A stretch of 64,000 nt of DNA from Anaerolineaceae bacterium (GTDB taxonomy: Bacteria; Chloroflexota; Anaerolineae; Anaerolineales; Anaerolineaceae), in the NCBI GenBank assembly GCA_002702705.1, contig PABH01000038.1, forward strand, positions 1 through 64,000. The letters run 5' to 3'. Positions within the stretch are counted from its first letter, which is position 1; the number at the start of each line of letters is the position of its first letter. Made by a program: the position numbers and the translations under genes. Of this stretch, positions 16,793-25,638 are shown in pieces. A model generated the notes under the pieces. The model did not search any database. It worked only from the letters and a program-made list of their open reading frames with translations, and was not told the DNA's origin.

Positions 16793-17743
16793 ATGGCAGC
16801 CAACCAACCTGAAATTGTGACTTTGCTGGAGAAGAATGTATCCAAAGTAATCATTGGTAAAAATGAATCTATTCGCCTTCTGATTTTAGCACTGGTGAGT
16901 GGAGGTCATGTTTTGTTGGAAGATGTGCCCGGTGTTGGTAAAACCATGCTGGCGCGGTCGTTAGCCGTTAGTATGGGTGGGGTTTTTAAACGTTTGCAAT
17001 GTACACCTGATCTTTTGCCCAATGATGTGACTGGCGTTTCGATTTATAATCAGCAGTCCCAAACCTTTGAATTTCGAGAAGGTCCTATCTTTGTGAATGT
17101 ATTGTTGGTGGATGAGATCAACCGTGCTACTCCCAGAACCCAATCGGCTCTATTGGAAGCTATGCAAGAACGCCAGGTGACGGTGGATGGACTCTCTTGC
17201 CAGCTGCCTGACCCATTTATTGTACTGGCAACCCAAAATCCAATTGAATATGAAGGTACCTTTCCACTGCCGGAAGCGCAGTTGGATCGTTTTATGATGC
17301 GGATATCGATGGGATATCCCCAGCCGGATGATGAACGGCTTATTTTACGTAACCTACGTCGTGAACATCCGGTTTTATCCTTAGCGGAAGTAGTTTCACC
17401 TGAACAAATTATCGCAGCCCGACAAAAAATTTGGGAAACTCATCTGGACGAAACATTAGAAGCCTATATTATCAATCTTGTTAACGCTACACGTATGCAC
17501 CATTCATTGGCCTTAGGTGCCAGCCCGCGGGCTAGCCTGGCCTTATACCGGGGTGCCCAAGCTTTTGCATGGATGTCCGGACGGGATTATGTTTTACCGG
17601 ACGATATTCAATATTTAGCGCCATTTGTGCTGAATCATCGGCTTATCCTTTTGCCGGAAGCAAAGCTGCGCGGTTACAGCACAGTTAAAATTTTAGAAGA
17701 GATCATCGAAGCCACAGATTTACCCTTGACCACTCAACCATAA
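16793..17743 (+). CDS. MoxR-family AAA+ ATPase
   Basis: A 316-residue MoxR ATPase with Walker A DVPGVGKTMLAR (about residues 44-55), Walker B LLVDEINRATPRTQSALLEA and sensor I ATQNPIEYEGTFPLPEAQLD. MoxR proteins act as chaperones that mature or insert metal or cofactor into partner proteins, usually with von Willebrand or DUF58 partners. The next gene begins 4 bases after its stop and encodes such a DUF58 protein. Confidence 0.92.
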   Translation: MAANQPEIVTLLEKNVSKVIIGKNESIRLLILALVSGGHVLLEDVPGVGKTMLARSLAVSMGGVFKRLQCTPDLLPNDVTGVSIYNQQSQTFEFREGPIFVNVLLVDEINRATPRTQSALLEAMQERQVTVDGLSCQLPDPFIVLATQNPIEYEGTFPLPEAQLDRFMMRISMGYPQPDDERLILRNLRREHPVLSLAEVVSPEQIIAARQKIWETHLDETLEAYIINLVNATRMHHSLALGASPRASLALYRGAQAFAWMSGRDYVLPDDIQYLAPFVLNHRLILLPEAKLRGYSTVKILEEIIEATDLPLTTQP

Positions 17744-17747
17744 AGTT

Positions 17748-18932
17748 ATGGTTTCTTTTTTATTTATTGCCCTGATTATGCTTCTCCTGGCGGCTATCCT
17801 TTCTCAGGAACCGTTTGTGTTTACCTTGCTTTACATTTTGCTGGCAGTGTTTGTATTGGACCTGGTCTGGAAAAGACAGGTTGCCAAATCAATTCAGGTT
17901 GACCGTCGAATGCAAGCGCGCGCTTTTCCGGATGAGCCGGTGCAAGTCCAGCTTAAGATAGATAATAAAGGTTGGATGCCGTTGGTTTGGGGGCAGTTAA
18001 GTGAGGGGTTTCCTCCGGGAGTATCTATTCGTACCTTTCAACAGGTAATTACATTAGGTGGACATCAAACACAATTATTGGAATACAACTTTAAGGTGCC
18101 TAAACGAGGGGTTTATCCGATTGGTCCCCTTAATCTTACTCATGGGGACCTAATGGGATTTAGCAAAGATCAACGATTTACACTCCATAGTCAGCCATTA
18201 ATTGTATATCCTAAGGTTGTTCCCCTGCAGGAATTGGGTTTTCCATCTATTTCTCCATTAGGAAATAAAAAATATCACCAACCAATCTTTGAGGATCCAA
18301 CCCGTCCGATTGGGAAAAGGGATTACCAACGAGGCGATTCACAACGCCGTATTGATTGGCGGGCTTCAGCTTCGATTGGTTCGTTACAGGTAAAACTATT
18401 TGAGCCGGCGATTGCTTTGGAAACAGCTATTTTTTTGGACTTAAATCGTGACGCCTATCCGCAAAAAAGATACATAGATGCAATTGAACTTGCTATTTCT
18501 ACGGCAGCTTCTATTGCCAGCTGGGTTGTTGAATCACGGGAGTCGGTTGGTTTATACACCAATGGCAAAAATTTATTGGAAGACTATCAAAAACCTATCG
18601 TATTTCCACCCGCCAAAGGGTATGCGCAGTTAATGGAAATTTTAGAAGGACTGGCTAAAGTGCAATCAATGGAAACACAATCTATTGAAAACCTGATTCA
18701 CCAGCAGAAAGTAAACCTTTCTTGGGGTGCGACCCTGGTAGTTATAGCCGGCAGTGCGCCACAAACACTTTTTGATCAAATGATCCAATCACAACGAGTT
18801 GGATTGCAAGTAGTATTGGTACTGGTTGGAGACGTGGTGGGGGTGGACGAGATCAAAACCAAAGCCAATTATTTGGGTGTAGATTGTTATCACATCCTTT
18901 ATGGCATTGACCTTAAGAGTTGGGCGGTTTAG
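17748..18932 (+). CDS. DUF58 membrane-anchored protein
   Basis: A 394-residue protein with two N-terminal hydrophobic helices (about residues 1-40), an Ig-like beta region, and the DUF58 core with the hallmark RDYQRGDSQRRIDWRASA at about residues 190-207. The C-terminal half has a vWA-like layout. DUF58 proteins are the standard partner of MoxR; together they are linked to cell-envelope stress. It is directly followed, with no gap, by the next gene, so the three genes form one operon. Confidence 0.88.
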   Translation: MVSFLFIALIMLLLAAILSQEPFVFTLLYILLAVFVLDLVWKRQVAKSIQVDRRMQARAFPDEPVQVQLKIDNKGWMPLVWGQLSEGFPPGVSIRTFQQVITLGGHQTQLLEYNFKVPKRGVYPIGPLNLTHGDLMGFSKDQRFTLHSQPLIVYPKVVPLQELGFPSISPLGNKKYHQPIFEDPTRPIGKRDYQRGDSQRRIDWRASASIGSLQVKLFEPAIALETAIFLDLNRDAYPQKRYIDAIELAISTAASIASWVVESRESVGLYTNGKNLLEDYQKPIVFPPAKGYAQLMEILEGLAKVQSMETQSIENLIHQQKVNLSWGATLVVIAGSAPQTLFDQMIQSQRVGLQVVLVLVGDVVGVDEIKTKANYLGVDCYHILYGIDLKSWAV

Positions 18933-20543
18933 ATGGCAGCCTTAGGTGGATTCCAATCTTTTTTAAAGAATCAAAAATTTTCTAACCTCGCTTCCTATGC
19001 CCTTGTTGGTGTCATGTCGATCTGTATCCTTTTATCGTTGGTGGGCGTTGCGGAACAAATGCAGCCTGCTTGGCGGGGTAATTATGTTCGTGGTTTTGGT
19101 TTCTTTGTCATATTGGAAGCCATGGTTGCTCGGTTTGTTATTGATTCTTTTGATGAGAATAAAGCCTGGATCTTCCGATTATCTGAATGGGGCATTTTGT
19201 TAATTGCTGCAAAATTGACACAGCTAGCTTCGATTGGTTTTCAACAATTACCGTTAATTCTGGCTTCCTGGCAGGTTGATTTGATCAACTTTTTTGACAG
19301 TGAATATTTGTTAATCTTATTATTGGTAGGTCTGATCTGGCTGCATACAACACGATATTTATTCTTAATTTCAGTTTTGGATAGTTACGAATCTGATTTA
19401 CAAATTTACGAATTTGTTCAGCTTCGTACAGAGCGTGAAACCGCCAGGATAAGTATGGTTAATCAATTTTTGGCAGTTGGTGTGGGAATGATATTGCTGA
19501 TTACCATGGCGCGAAGTGATATGCGAAATTTGGATCTATTTTCAGGAGGGCAGGGGATTGCATTCCCCTTAGCAATATCTGTTCTTCCTCTGGTAATTTA
19601 CTTTTTAAGCGGCTTGGTGTTATTAAGCCTCAGCCGGTTTGCCATTTTGCGTGGAGCCTGGTTGGTAGGAAAACAAAAAATACAGCCTGATATCGCAAAA
19701 AACTGGATGAAATATGCACTCTTGTTTTTTGGCATAGTGAGTATAATCGCCTTGTTCCTCCCAACGCTCTATACCCAAAACTTCCTGCAAACTTCAGCGG
19801 TCATTTTACAATTCTTGGTAGAAGTGGTGATGTTTTTGCTGGGTTTGTTGGTCTTTCCATTTATTTGGATATATTCGCTTATTGTGTCTTTCTTACCTTC
19901 AACAGAAAACGCTGTTTCACAACCATCTTTGCCAGAATTTGATTTACCGGAAAGCCCACCGCCTAGTGCTGGGTTACCGCCCTGGTTTGAGATAGCCCGG
20001 AATGTTATTTTTTGGTTGCTTTTTATTGGGATCATTTTTATATTGGTGCGGTATTATCTGAAGCAAAACAAATCGTTTATAAAGACATTATCTATTTCTG
20101 GTTTGGGGAATTGGTTTAAAAAAGTTGGTTTAGATTTTTTGTTATGGGTATCCGGTATCAGGAAAAAAATAAGAACGGTACTCGCTATCAAATCAGATGA
20201 ACAAAATAAGACTCAAGAAGAAAAGAGCCCCATCCTGTCCTGGTTTAATCAACAAATCGGTGGAAAATCACCACGGGAACAAATAATCCAACGATATAGG
20301 CTTTTTATTCAACAAGCAGATCAATTAGGCTTACGAAAAAAGCCTGGACAGACCCCATTGCAATATACGTTAATGTTAGATCAGCGCCTACCTGAGGAAA
20401 CGAAACCCGATTCATTAGATATTACAGAAACTTTCATCAAAGCGCGGTACTCCCCAAATAATATCGAAAAAGAAGATGTACAGCGGTTAGCTCCTTTGTG
20501 GAAGCGAGTCTTAGGAAAATTAAAGGTCTTAAACGAAAAATGA
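18933..20543 (+). CDS. Multipass membrane protein with C-terminal DUF4129
   Basis: A 536-residue protein with about eight hydrophobic helices, a proline-rich stretch near residue 335 (DLPESPPPSAGLPPW), and a soluble tail. The tail (about residues 450-536: IIQRYRLFIQQADQLGLRKK, PGQTPLQYTLML, then TFIKARYSPNNI) is a DUF4129 domain, which often follows a transglutaminase core. The transglutaminase domain itself is absent here. It follows the DUF58 gene without a gap, so the MoxR operon ends with this likely envelope component. Confidence 0.8.
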   Translation: MAALGGFQSFLKNQKFSNLASYALVGVMSICILLSLVGVAEQMQPAWRGNYVRGFGFFVILEAMVARFVIDSFDENKAWIFRLSEWGILLIAAKLTQLASIGFQQLPLILASWQVDLINFFDSEYLLILLLVGLIWLHTTRYLFLISVLDSYESDLQIYEFVQLRTERETARISMVNQFLAVGVGMILLITMARSDMRNLDLFSGGQGIAFPLAISVLPLVIYFLSGLVLLSLSRFAILRGAWLVGKQKIQPDIAKNWMKYALLFFGIVSIIALFLPTLYTQNFLQTSAVILQFLVEVVMFLLGLLVFPFIWIYSLIVSFLPSTENAVSQPSLPEFDLPESPPPSAGLPPWFEIARNVIFWLLFIGIIFILVRYYLKQNKSFIKTLSISGLGNWFKKVGLDFLLWVSGIRKKIRTVLAIKSDEQNKTQEEKSPILSWFNQQIGGKSPREQIIQRYRLFIQQADQLGLRKKPGQTPLQYTLMLDQRLPEETKPDSLDITETFIKARYSPNNIEKEDVQRLAPLWKRVLGKLKVLNEK

Positions 20544-20557
20544 AAAACAGGATTATT

Positions 20558-20600
20558 AGTGAAAAAAATTTGATTTTTGCAAGGAAATAGATTTTTCACT
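20558..20600 (+). terminator. Inverted repeat after the MoxR operon
   Basis: AGTGAAAAA (20558-20566) and TTTTTCACT (20592-20600) with T-rich continuation could end the MoxR-DUF58-DUF4129 transcript. Confidence 0.45.
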
Positions 20601-20707
20601 TTTTGGTTATACACGAATCAGGTAAGCCCGTTTCCTCCTCGTTCAAACGGTTATAATTAAACCGATCTCCTTTTTGTGGGATAAAATTTGAAAGGATAAA
20701 CAATTTA

Positions 20708-21868
20708 ATGAAAAACTTTGAATATTGGAATCCAACCCGTATTGTGTTTGGAAAAGATACTATTAAATTATTACAAGACTTGATTCCGGTTGAGGCTAAA
20801 ATATTAATCACCTATGGTGGTGGTTCGATAAAAAAGAACGGTATATACGACCAGGTGAAAGATGCTCTGGCGGGGCGCACCTGGTTGGAGTTTGGCGGTA
20901 TTGAACCTAACCCTACCTACGAGACGTTAATGGAAGCTGTTAAGGTAGTGCGTAAAGAATTGGTGACCTTTATTTTGGCGGTAGGCGGCGGCTCCGTATT
21001 GGATGGAACCAAGTTTATCTCTGCTGCTTCCAATTACATAGGTGATGATCCTTGGGACATCTGGAAAAACGGTGCTAAATTTGAAAACCCGATTCCTTTT
21101 GGGTCTGTTTTAACGCTGCCTGCCACTGGTTCTGAAATGAACAGTGGAGCTGTTATTACTCGTAAATCTACCGTAGAAAAATTGAGCGGTGGGCATCCCA
21201 GCTTATTTCCAAAGTTTTCGATCCTTGATCCGGAAACAACTTATTCTTTGCCACAAAAACAACTGCGGAATGGGATCGTTGATACCTTCATGCATGTTAT
21301 GGAACAATATCTGACCTGTCCCATGAACACCCCCTTACAAGATCGGCAGGCTGAAGCCATATTAAAAACTCTGGTTGAAGACCATCAAAAGATGATGCAG
21401 TCCGACCCGGCTGATTATGACGCCCGTGCCAGTTTTATGTGGTGCGCTACACAAGCCCTTAACGGCACCTTACGAAGCGGGGTGGTCACCGATTGGGCTA
21501 CCCATGTTATCGCTCACGAACTGACTGCGTTTTATGGTCTGGCTCACGCTGAAACGCTTGCCATCATTTACCCGGCTTTGATTCAATACAAAGGGGAACA
21601 TAAAACCGAAAAAATGCGCCAATATCTGGAGCGTATTTTTGACCTGCGTGGATTATCGGATGAGGAGACTCAACTAGCTGCTGTTGAGAAGACCAAAAAA
21701 TTCTTGCATACCCTGGGCATGCCTACCCAACTGAATGATTACGGCATTAATCCCGATGAAGCAGCCCAAAAAATCAGTCAGCGTTTTGCGGAACGAGGTT
21801 GGAAGCTTGGCGAACATCAAGACATCCTTGCAGAAGATGTACGCCGAATCGTTTTGGCAGCAGCCTAA
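20708..21868 (+). CDS. Iron-containing alcohol dehydrogenase (YqhD/BDH-like)
   Basis: A 386-residue group III alcohol dehydrogenase. It has the NAD(P)-binding GGGSVLDGTKF (about residues 95-105) and the metal ligands in NGIVDTFMHVMEQYL and AHELTAFYGLAHAETLA. The overall sequence (opening FEYWNPTRIVFGKD) is typical of NADPH-dependent butanol dehydrogenase or YqhD, which reduces aldehydes. It stands alone. In an anaerobe it would serve fermentative aldehyde reduction or detoxification. Confidence 0.92.
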   Translation: MKNFEYWNPTRIVFGKDTIKLLQDLIPVEAKILITYGGGSIKKNGIYDQVKDALAGRTWLEFGGIEPNPTYETLMEAVKVVRKELVTFILAVGGGSVLDGTKFISAASNYIGDDPWDIWKNGAKFENPIPFGSVLTLPATGSEMNSGAVITRKSTVEKLSGGHPSLFPKFSILDPETTYSLPQKQLRNGIVDTFMHVMEQYLTCPMNTPLQDRQAEAILKTLVEDHQKMMQSDPADYDARASFMWCATQALNGTLRSGVVTDWATHVIAHELTAFYGLAHAETLAIIYPALIQYKGEHKTEKMRQYLERIFDLRGLSDEETQLAAVEKTKKFLHTLGMPTQLNDYGINPDEAAQKISQRFAERGWKLGEHQDILAEDVRRIVLAAA

Positions 21869-21945
21869 AAGAACAAACCTAGGGCTAAGATTCACGCAAA
21901 TGACCCAGGCTGCTGGTGATTAAACCTAACCAGCGCAGCAGCTTC

Positions 21946-21992
21946 AGAGACGACCATCCTGAGGTTGAAGGGACTGTCGAAGCCGGGTTTCT
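21946..21992. repeat. Fragment of a dispersed extragenic repeat
   Basis: CCATCCTGAGGTTGAAGG followed by GACTGTCGAAG resembles a short repeat common in many genomes (CTTCGACAGGCTCA type). A related fragment is at 7647-7660. Identification is by eye. Confidence 0.35.
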
Positions 21993-22146
21993 GCTTTCCA
22001 TGTGAATAAAGATAACACTCACCGATTTTGTATTCTCAATATTGTTAAGTTTACCTGGCTTATGTTAAACGGTTGTAAGGTTGGAACTGCAAAATCTGGA
22101 CGATAATTAAATATATAACAACAAGGCAAGATAGGTGTATTTAACT

Positions 22147-22833
22147 ATGGTAATGTCTGATCCATTAAATTTTTCTGGAAGGGCATTTTTATCCTACTTA
22201 ACGGAGCTGAAAACGCTGGTGGGGGAACAGTCGGTAAAAATGATCCTGCGCAAATCCGGCTGGTTAGACCAGGTGCGGATTATTGTCAGTACCAAACATG
22301 ATAAAAAAGCTCCCTACCAGGCTATTTTGGATATTAACCGTGAAATCGAAGAAATCTTTGGTCAAAATGCACAAAAAACGGTCGTTTTTGCTTCGGCTCG
22401 AAAAAGTTTTGTTTACAGTTACGCCAATTTTGTAGAAATACAAGAAACCAAAGCCTGGATCGCAAAGCATCCTGAAAGCACTCTCCGGCTGCGGACGGCC
22501 CTGCAAGTGATTATCTATGTACTCGAACAAACGACAATGCAGAAAATTCAACTGCAAGAGAGCTCAAGTCACTATCATCTCACTTTTGATCACAGTATGG
22601 TTGCTTCTGATCAAAAAGAACATAAACAACCGCATTGTTTTTTTCTAGTGGGAATGATTCGTGGTGGATTAAATTATCTTTTTGATGCTGATCTTTATCC
22701 TGTGCAAGAGCTCTCCTGTGTTTCTGCAGGGGATCACCAATGTGAGTTCACTGTGCGAAAATTTCAATTTTCGGATTATGAAAAAGGCACTGGTAAAACT
22801 GGCTTTTTAACCCTACCCACCCATTTGCGTTAA
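22147..22833 (+). CDS. V4R (4-vinyl reductase) domain protein
   Basis: A GTG start at 22135 is possible, but AGGTG at 22133-22137 sits nine bases before the ATG at 22147, which I prefer, giving 228 residues. The C-terminal half has the V4R pattern: HYHLTFDHSMVA, then FFLVGMIRGGLNYLF, then LSCVSAGDHQCEFTV with two cysteines that can bind metal. V4R domains bind small molecules or hydrocarbons and are found in regulators and in BchJ. There is no DNA-binding domain. A large hairpin follows. Confidence 0.65.
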   Translation: MVMSDPLNFSGRAFLSYLTELKTLVGEQSVKMILRKSGWLDQVRIIVSTKHDKKAPYQAILDINREIEEIFGQNAQKTVVFASARKSFVYSYANFVEIQETKAWIAKHPESTLRLRTALQVIIYVLEQTTMQKIQLQESSSHYHLTFDHSMVASDQKEHKQPHCFFLVGMIRGGLNYLFDADLYPVQELSCVSAGDHQCEFTVRKFQFSDYEKGTGKTGFLTLPTHLR

Positions 22834-22841
22834 TAAAATAT

Positions 22842-22896
22842 CCTCCCGTAGGTGAGACTGTTTGAAATAATCGTCTTGAATCTCACCTGCAGGAGG
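22842..22896. terminator. Terminator-like hairpin after the V4R gene
   Basis: CCTCCCGTAGGTGAGA and TCTCACCTGCAGGAGG can form a long stem with a small internal mismatch. It lacks a U run but sits at the gene's 3' end. Confidence 0.5.
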
Positions 22897-22912
22897 GATA
22901 CTTATGGTTAGG

Positions 22913-22953
22913 CTGGGCAGTTACAAAATTTCATTATTCGCCACCTGCCCAAC
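22913..22953. repeat. GGGCAG-type hairpin downstream of the LysM gene
   Basis: CTGGGCAG and CTGCCCAA form an inverted repeat with a loop of about 25 bases. It is the counterpart of the ATTGGGCAGGCGAGGTT copies on the upstream side of the LysM gene. Confidence 0.4.
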
Positions 22954-22975
22954 GAGTGTTTATTACCGCTGTTTT

Positions 22976-24328
22976 CTATGGAATGTTGATGCGTTGTCCG
23001 GTATAAATCAGATTGATGTTGGTGATTTGCGGGTTAGCGGCGGTTAATGTATTGAGTGTGATGTTGAATTTTTTCGCAATCTTACCCAGTGACTCACCTC
23101 TGTTGACAATGTAGATGGTACTCCCATCGGAAAGATTGACCGTCGCACCAGGTAGGTAGATGACCTGTCCCACTGAGATATTATTTTTGTCAGTAATCTC
23201 AGGGTTCGCACGCATCAATACTGTGACAGTAGTGCCGGCATTTACGGCAATACGATAAAGTGTATCGCCTTTCTTTATGGTGTAACTGTTGGTTCCTGTC
23301 ACCGGAATACTCACAGCGCCAGTAATGCTCACATTCAATGTGAAAGCTTGAACCTGATTTGCGGATTTAAGTACAAGCATATAATCCTGTGTGCTCGGAA
23401 GGGTCCCGCTGAAGGAATTTCCTTCACTCATACCGCTCTTTAACACTGTACCATCCACCCCATACACGGTTAATTGGATTTTATCGGTAGGTGCAGCGGT
23501 CACCGTCAGTGTCTGATCTTTCGATGCCCGGATGATGAAATATTGATTCAGATTGGCGGGAATCGTTCCGGTTATGGAAGTTGAGGAACTGCCTGCCGCA
23601 AAGAGAATGCGCTGCGGAATATCCACGCTCAAGCCATAATCCAGTGCACTATTGCCTGAAGATAACTCCAAGATGTAATCCTGTGATTTTGGTAAGACAC
23701 CGCGGTAATTGGGATTACTGCTGGCTGCGCTTAACGTCGTGCCATCCGCTCCCAAAATTGCCAGCGTAACACCGGCAGGGGCAGTCAGGGTTGTTTCCAG
23801 AAGTTGGTTAGCAGCTGCGTTCAACAAGTAATAATGCTTGCTGTTGGCTTCCAGCTTACCCGTAACACTGGCGGCCGTCCCACCGGCGGCAAAGCGGATG
23901 CGTGCAGGAATATTCAACACCTGTCCGGCTGAGATTGTACTGCCGATCGTTGAGTTAACCTCACGTAGTTCAGTGACAGTTACCGCGAATTGCTGGCCGA
24001 TACTGTAGAGGGTATCACCGGCTTTTACTGTGTACATATCCGGTTTCGTTAGGCCGGTCACGGGAATGCTCGCTGTAGGGATATTGATCACCTGACCAGG
24101 ATAGATCCTGCTTGGTGTGGTAATGTTTGGGTTGGCTTTGAGCAAATCTGTGTAGGTAACACCGCATGTTCTGGCAATTTTCGTCAGATAATCACCTTTC
24201 TGAACAGTATAGGTGCTCCCACAAGTGGATTGAGCTAACACGTCGGATGTAAATCCCAGGCTGGCTAGGATTACAGCGCCGGCGATCATAAGTTTAATAA
24301 TATTTTTGAAAGAAATAAATGTGTTCAT
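22976..24328 (-). CDS. Secreted LysM protein with four LysM domains
   Basis: A 450-residue protein with a signal peptide (residues about 1-33, cleavage near SDVLAQS). LysM domains lie at about 38-85 (YTVQKGDYLTKIARTCGV), 97-142 (YTVKAGDTLYSIGQQFAV), 346-392 (YTIKKGDTLYRIAVNAGT) and 403-450 (YIVNRGESLGKIAKKFNI). Two repeated beta-rich modules of about 90 residues sit between them and resemble PPC-type domains. LysM binds N-acetylglucosamine polymers in peptidoglycan. No catalytic domain is present, so a cell-wall-associated or scaffold role is inferred. Confidence 0.88.
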   Translation of the reverse strand: MNTFISFKNIIKLMIAGAVILASLGFTSDVLAQSTCGSTYTVQKGDYLTKIARTCGVTYTDLLKANPNITTPSRIYPGQVINIPTASIPVTGLTKPDMYTVKAGDTLYSIGQQFAVTVTELREVNSTIGSTISAGQVLNIPARIRFAAGGTAASVTGKLEANSKHYYLLNAAANQLLETTLTAPAGVTLAILGADGTTLSAASSNPNYRGVLPKSQDYILELSSGNSALDYGLSVDIPQRILFAAGSSSTSITGTIPANLNQYFIIRASKDQTLTVTAAPTDKIQLTVYGVDGTVLKSGMSEGNSFSGTLPSTQDYMLVLKSANQVQAFTLNVSITGAVSIPVTGTNSYTIKKGDTLYRIAVNAGTTVTVLMRANPEITDKNNISVGQVIYLPGATVNLSDGSTIYIVNRGESLGKIAKKFNITLNTLTAANPQITNINLIYTGQRINIP

Positions 24329-24386
24329 CTTAATTCTCCTTAAAGCTTAAGACGAAATTTATCCTGATTTTGTTCCGAATCGGTAG

Positions 24387-24488
24387 ATTGGGCAGGCGAG
24401 GTTCACATTCACCCCCTTTATTAATTTTTCCCGAAAAGAAAAAACACGATTTGCCAAATGCCCAACAATGAATTGGGCAGGCGAGGTT
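24387..24488. repeat. 17-bp direct repeat pair with hairpin
   Basis: ATTGGGCAGGCGAGGTT occurs at 24387-24403 and 24472-24488, 85 bases apart. The second copy pairs with TGCCCAA at 24459-24465. Related arms lie on the other side of the LysM gene at 22913-22953. The rest of the 320-base gap shows no credible gene. Confidence 0.55.
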
Positions 24489-24584
24489 AAATAAACTGAC
24501 CTTTCGCAAATATAATTCGTGCTCAATCATCATCATTTCCCACGTGCCAAAAATGTAGTTGATATAACAAAGAACCACAATAAT

Positions 24585-24613
24585 AAAAAACACCCGCTGA
24601 ATTACAACGGGTG
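24585..24613 (-). terminator. Rho-independent terminator of the lipoprotein gene
   Basis: On the minus strand, CACCCG and CGGGTG (24608-24613 and 24591-24596) form a stem followed by six Ts at 24585-24590, about 40 bases after the lipoprotein stop. Confidence 0.8.
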
Positions 24614-24652
24614 GTCTTATAGATTGTTTAAACAAAAATCTAAAATCTTTCG

Positions 24653-25441
24653 TTAGGGCATACTAAGTTCTGCCGTCTTGAGTTTATCTAATACAATTTG
24701 CGCCAGGGATTCGACAAATTCATATTGAACATCTCGTTCATATCCATAACCATACAGGTCGACCCCAAAATTTTTATAACAAAAATATACTCGATAAAAG
24801 ACGAGATAATCGCCACCGGATGTGCGTTCTTTGTAAAGATAAGCCTCGTTATAATCACCTAAGTCAAGGTCACGATCTAAAAGTTCCCATTCATCATAAT
24901 CATCACGAGATGCAAGGTTGTATTTGGTTTGAGCCAAATAAGCCCCTTCTGCCGTTTTATATCGAACGACATTAACAAAAATTTCTTCTGGTAATGCGAC
25001 AGCCCTTGTCCCACGGGAGAATGCAACAAACCAGCTGACTTCCCTTCCGGTATCTAAAATATATTCCCGTCCTTCTTCCACTGTCCAGGATGAAATGACT
25101 TCTTCGTTGGTATTGATTCCCATCCAGCCAGCATTTGGGATTGTATATAACCCTTCAGCGGGTAAATCTTTTTTCTCCCACAAAAAATCCCTTGGGTCTG
25201 CTGTAATAATTCTTAGATCAGGCGTAGGTGTGAATGTTGGTTCTGGTGTATTGGTAGGTTCCAAAGTCGGTGTCTGGGTTGCCGTTGGTGTTAGAGAGGG
25301 TAATGGTGTGCTTGTTGCTGTTTCTGTTGGCTGCGCAGCCTGGGTTTGAGCGATTGCCGTTTGAATCTGGTTTTCGTTTGGCTGGGCATTACACGAAGTT
25401 AATAAACACCCCAATACAAATAACAGTATCAATTTTTTCAT
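24653..25441 (-). CDS. Lipoprotein of unknown function with Thr/Pro linker
   Basis: I place the start at the ATG at 25441 (MKKLILLFVLG) because GGAG precedes it and the signal peptide then ends in the lipobox LLTSC. The mature 245 residues begin with an Asn/Gln-rich part and a Thr/Pro-rich linker (about residues 45-80) typical of Chloroflexota surface proteins. The globular remainder (WEKKDLPAEGLYTIPNAG and on) has no family I recognise. It probably sits on the outer face of the membrane. Confidence 0.7.
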   Translation of the reverse strand: MKKLILLFVLGCLLTSCNAQPNENQIQTAIAQTQAAQPTETATSTPLPSLTPTATQTPTLEPTNTPEPTFTPTPDLRIITADPRDFLWEKKDLPAEGLYTIPNAGWMGINTNEEVISSWTVEEGREYILDTGREVSWFVAFSRGTRAVALPEEIFVNVVRYKTAEGAYLAQTKYNLASRDDYDEWELLDRDLDLGDYNEAYLYKERTSGGDYLVFYRVYFCYKNFGVDLYGYGYERDVQYEFVESLAQIVLDKLKTAELSMP

Positions 25442-25638
25442 TTTTTCTCCGAGGATTTTGGTTTTTATGTTGTAGAGAAAGAATTTCCCCACTAAATATA
25501 CATAACAAAATAATTTTACTTATTAAATTGATTAATTCAATCGTTTTCACGCAGCATATTCATTAAAATAAAAAAAATGATCTATAATTAACCCACACTC
25601 GGGGGAAACCCCACCCTTTATCAATAGGAGCCCCAACC

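Noticed and set aside
24330-24635. 101-residue minus-strand ORF before the LysM gene
   Set aside because: It spans the 17-bp direct repeats and the terminator of the lipoprotein gene, has no domain and no convincing ribosome site.
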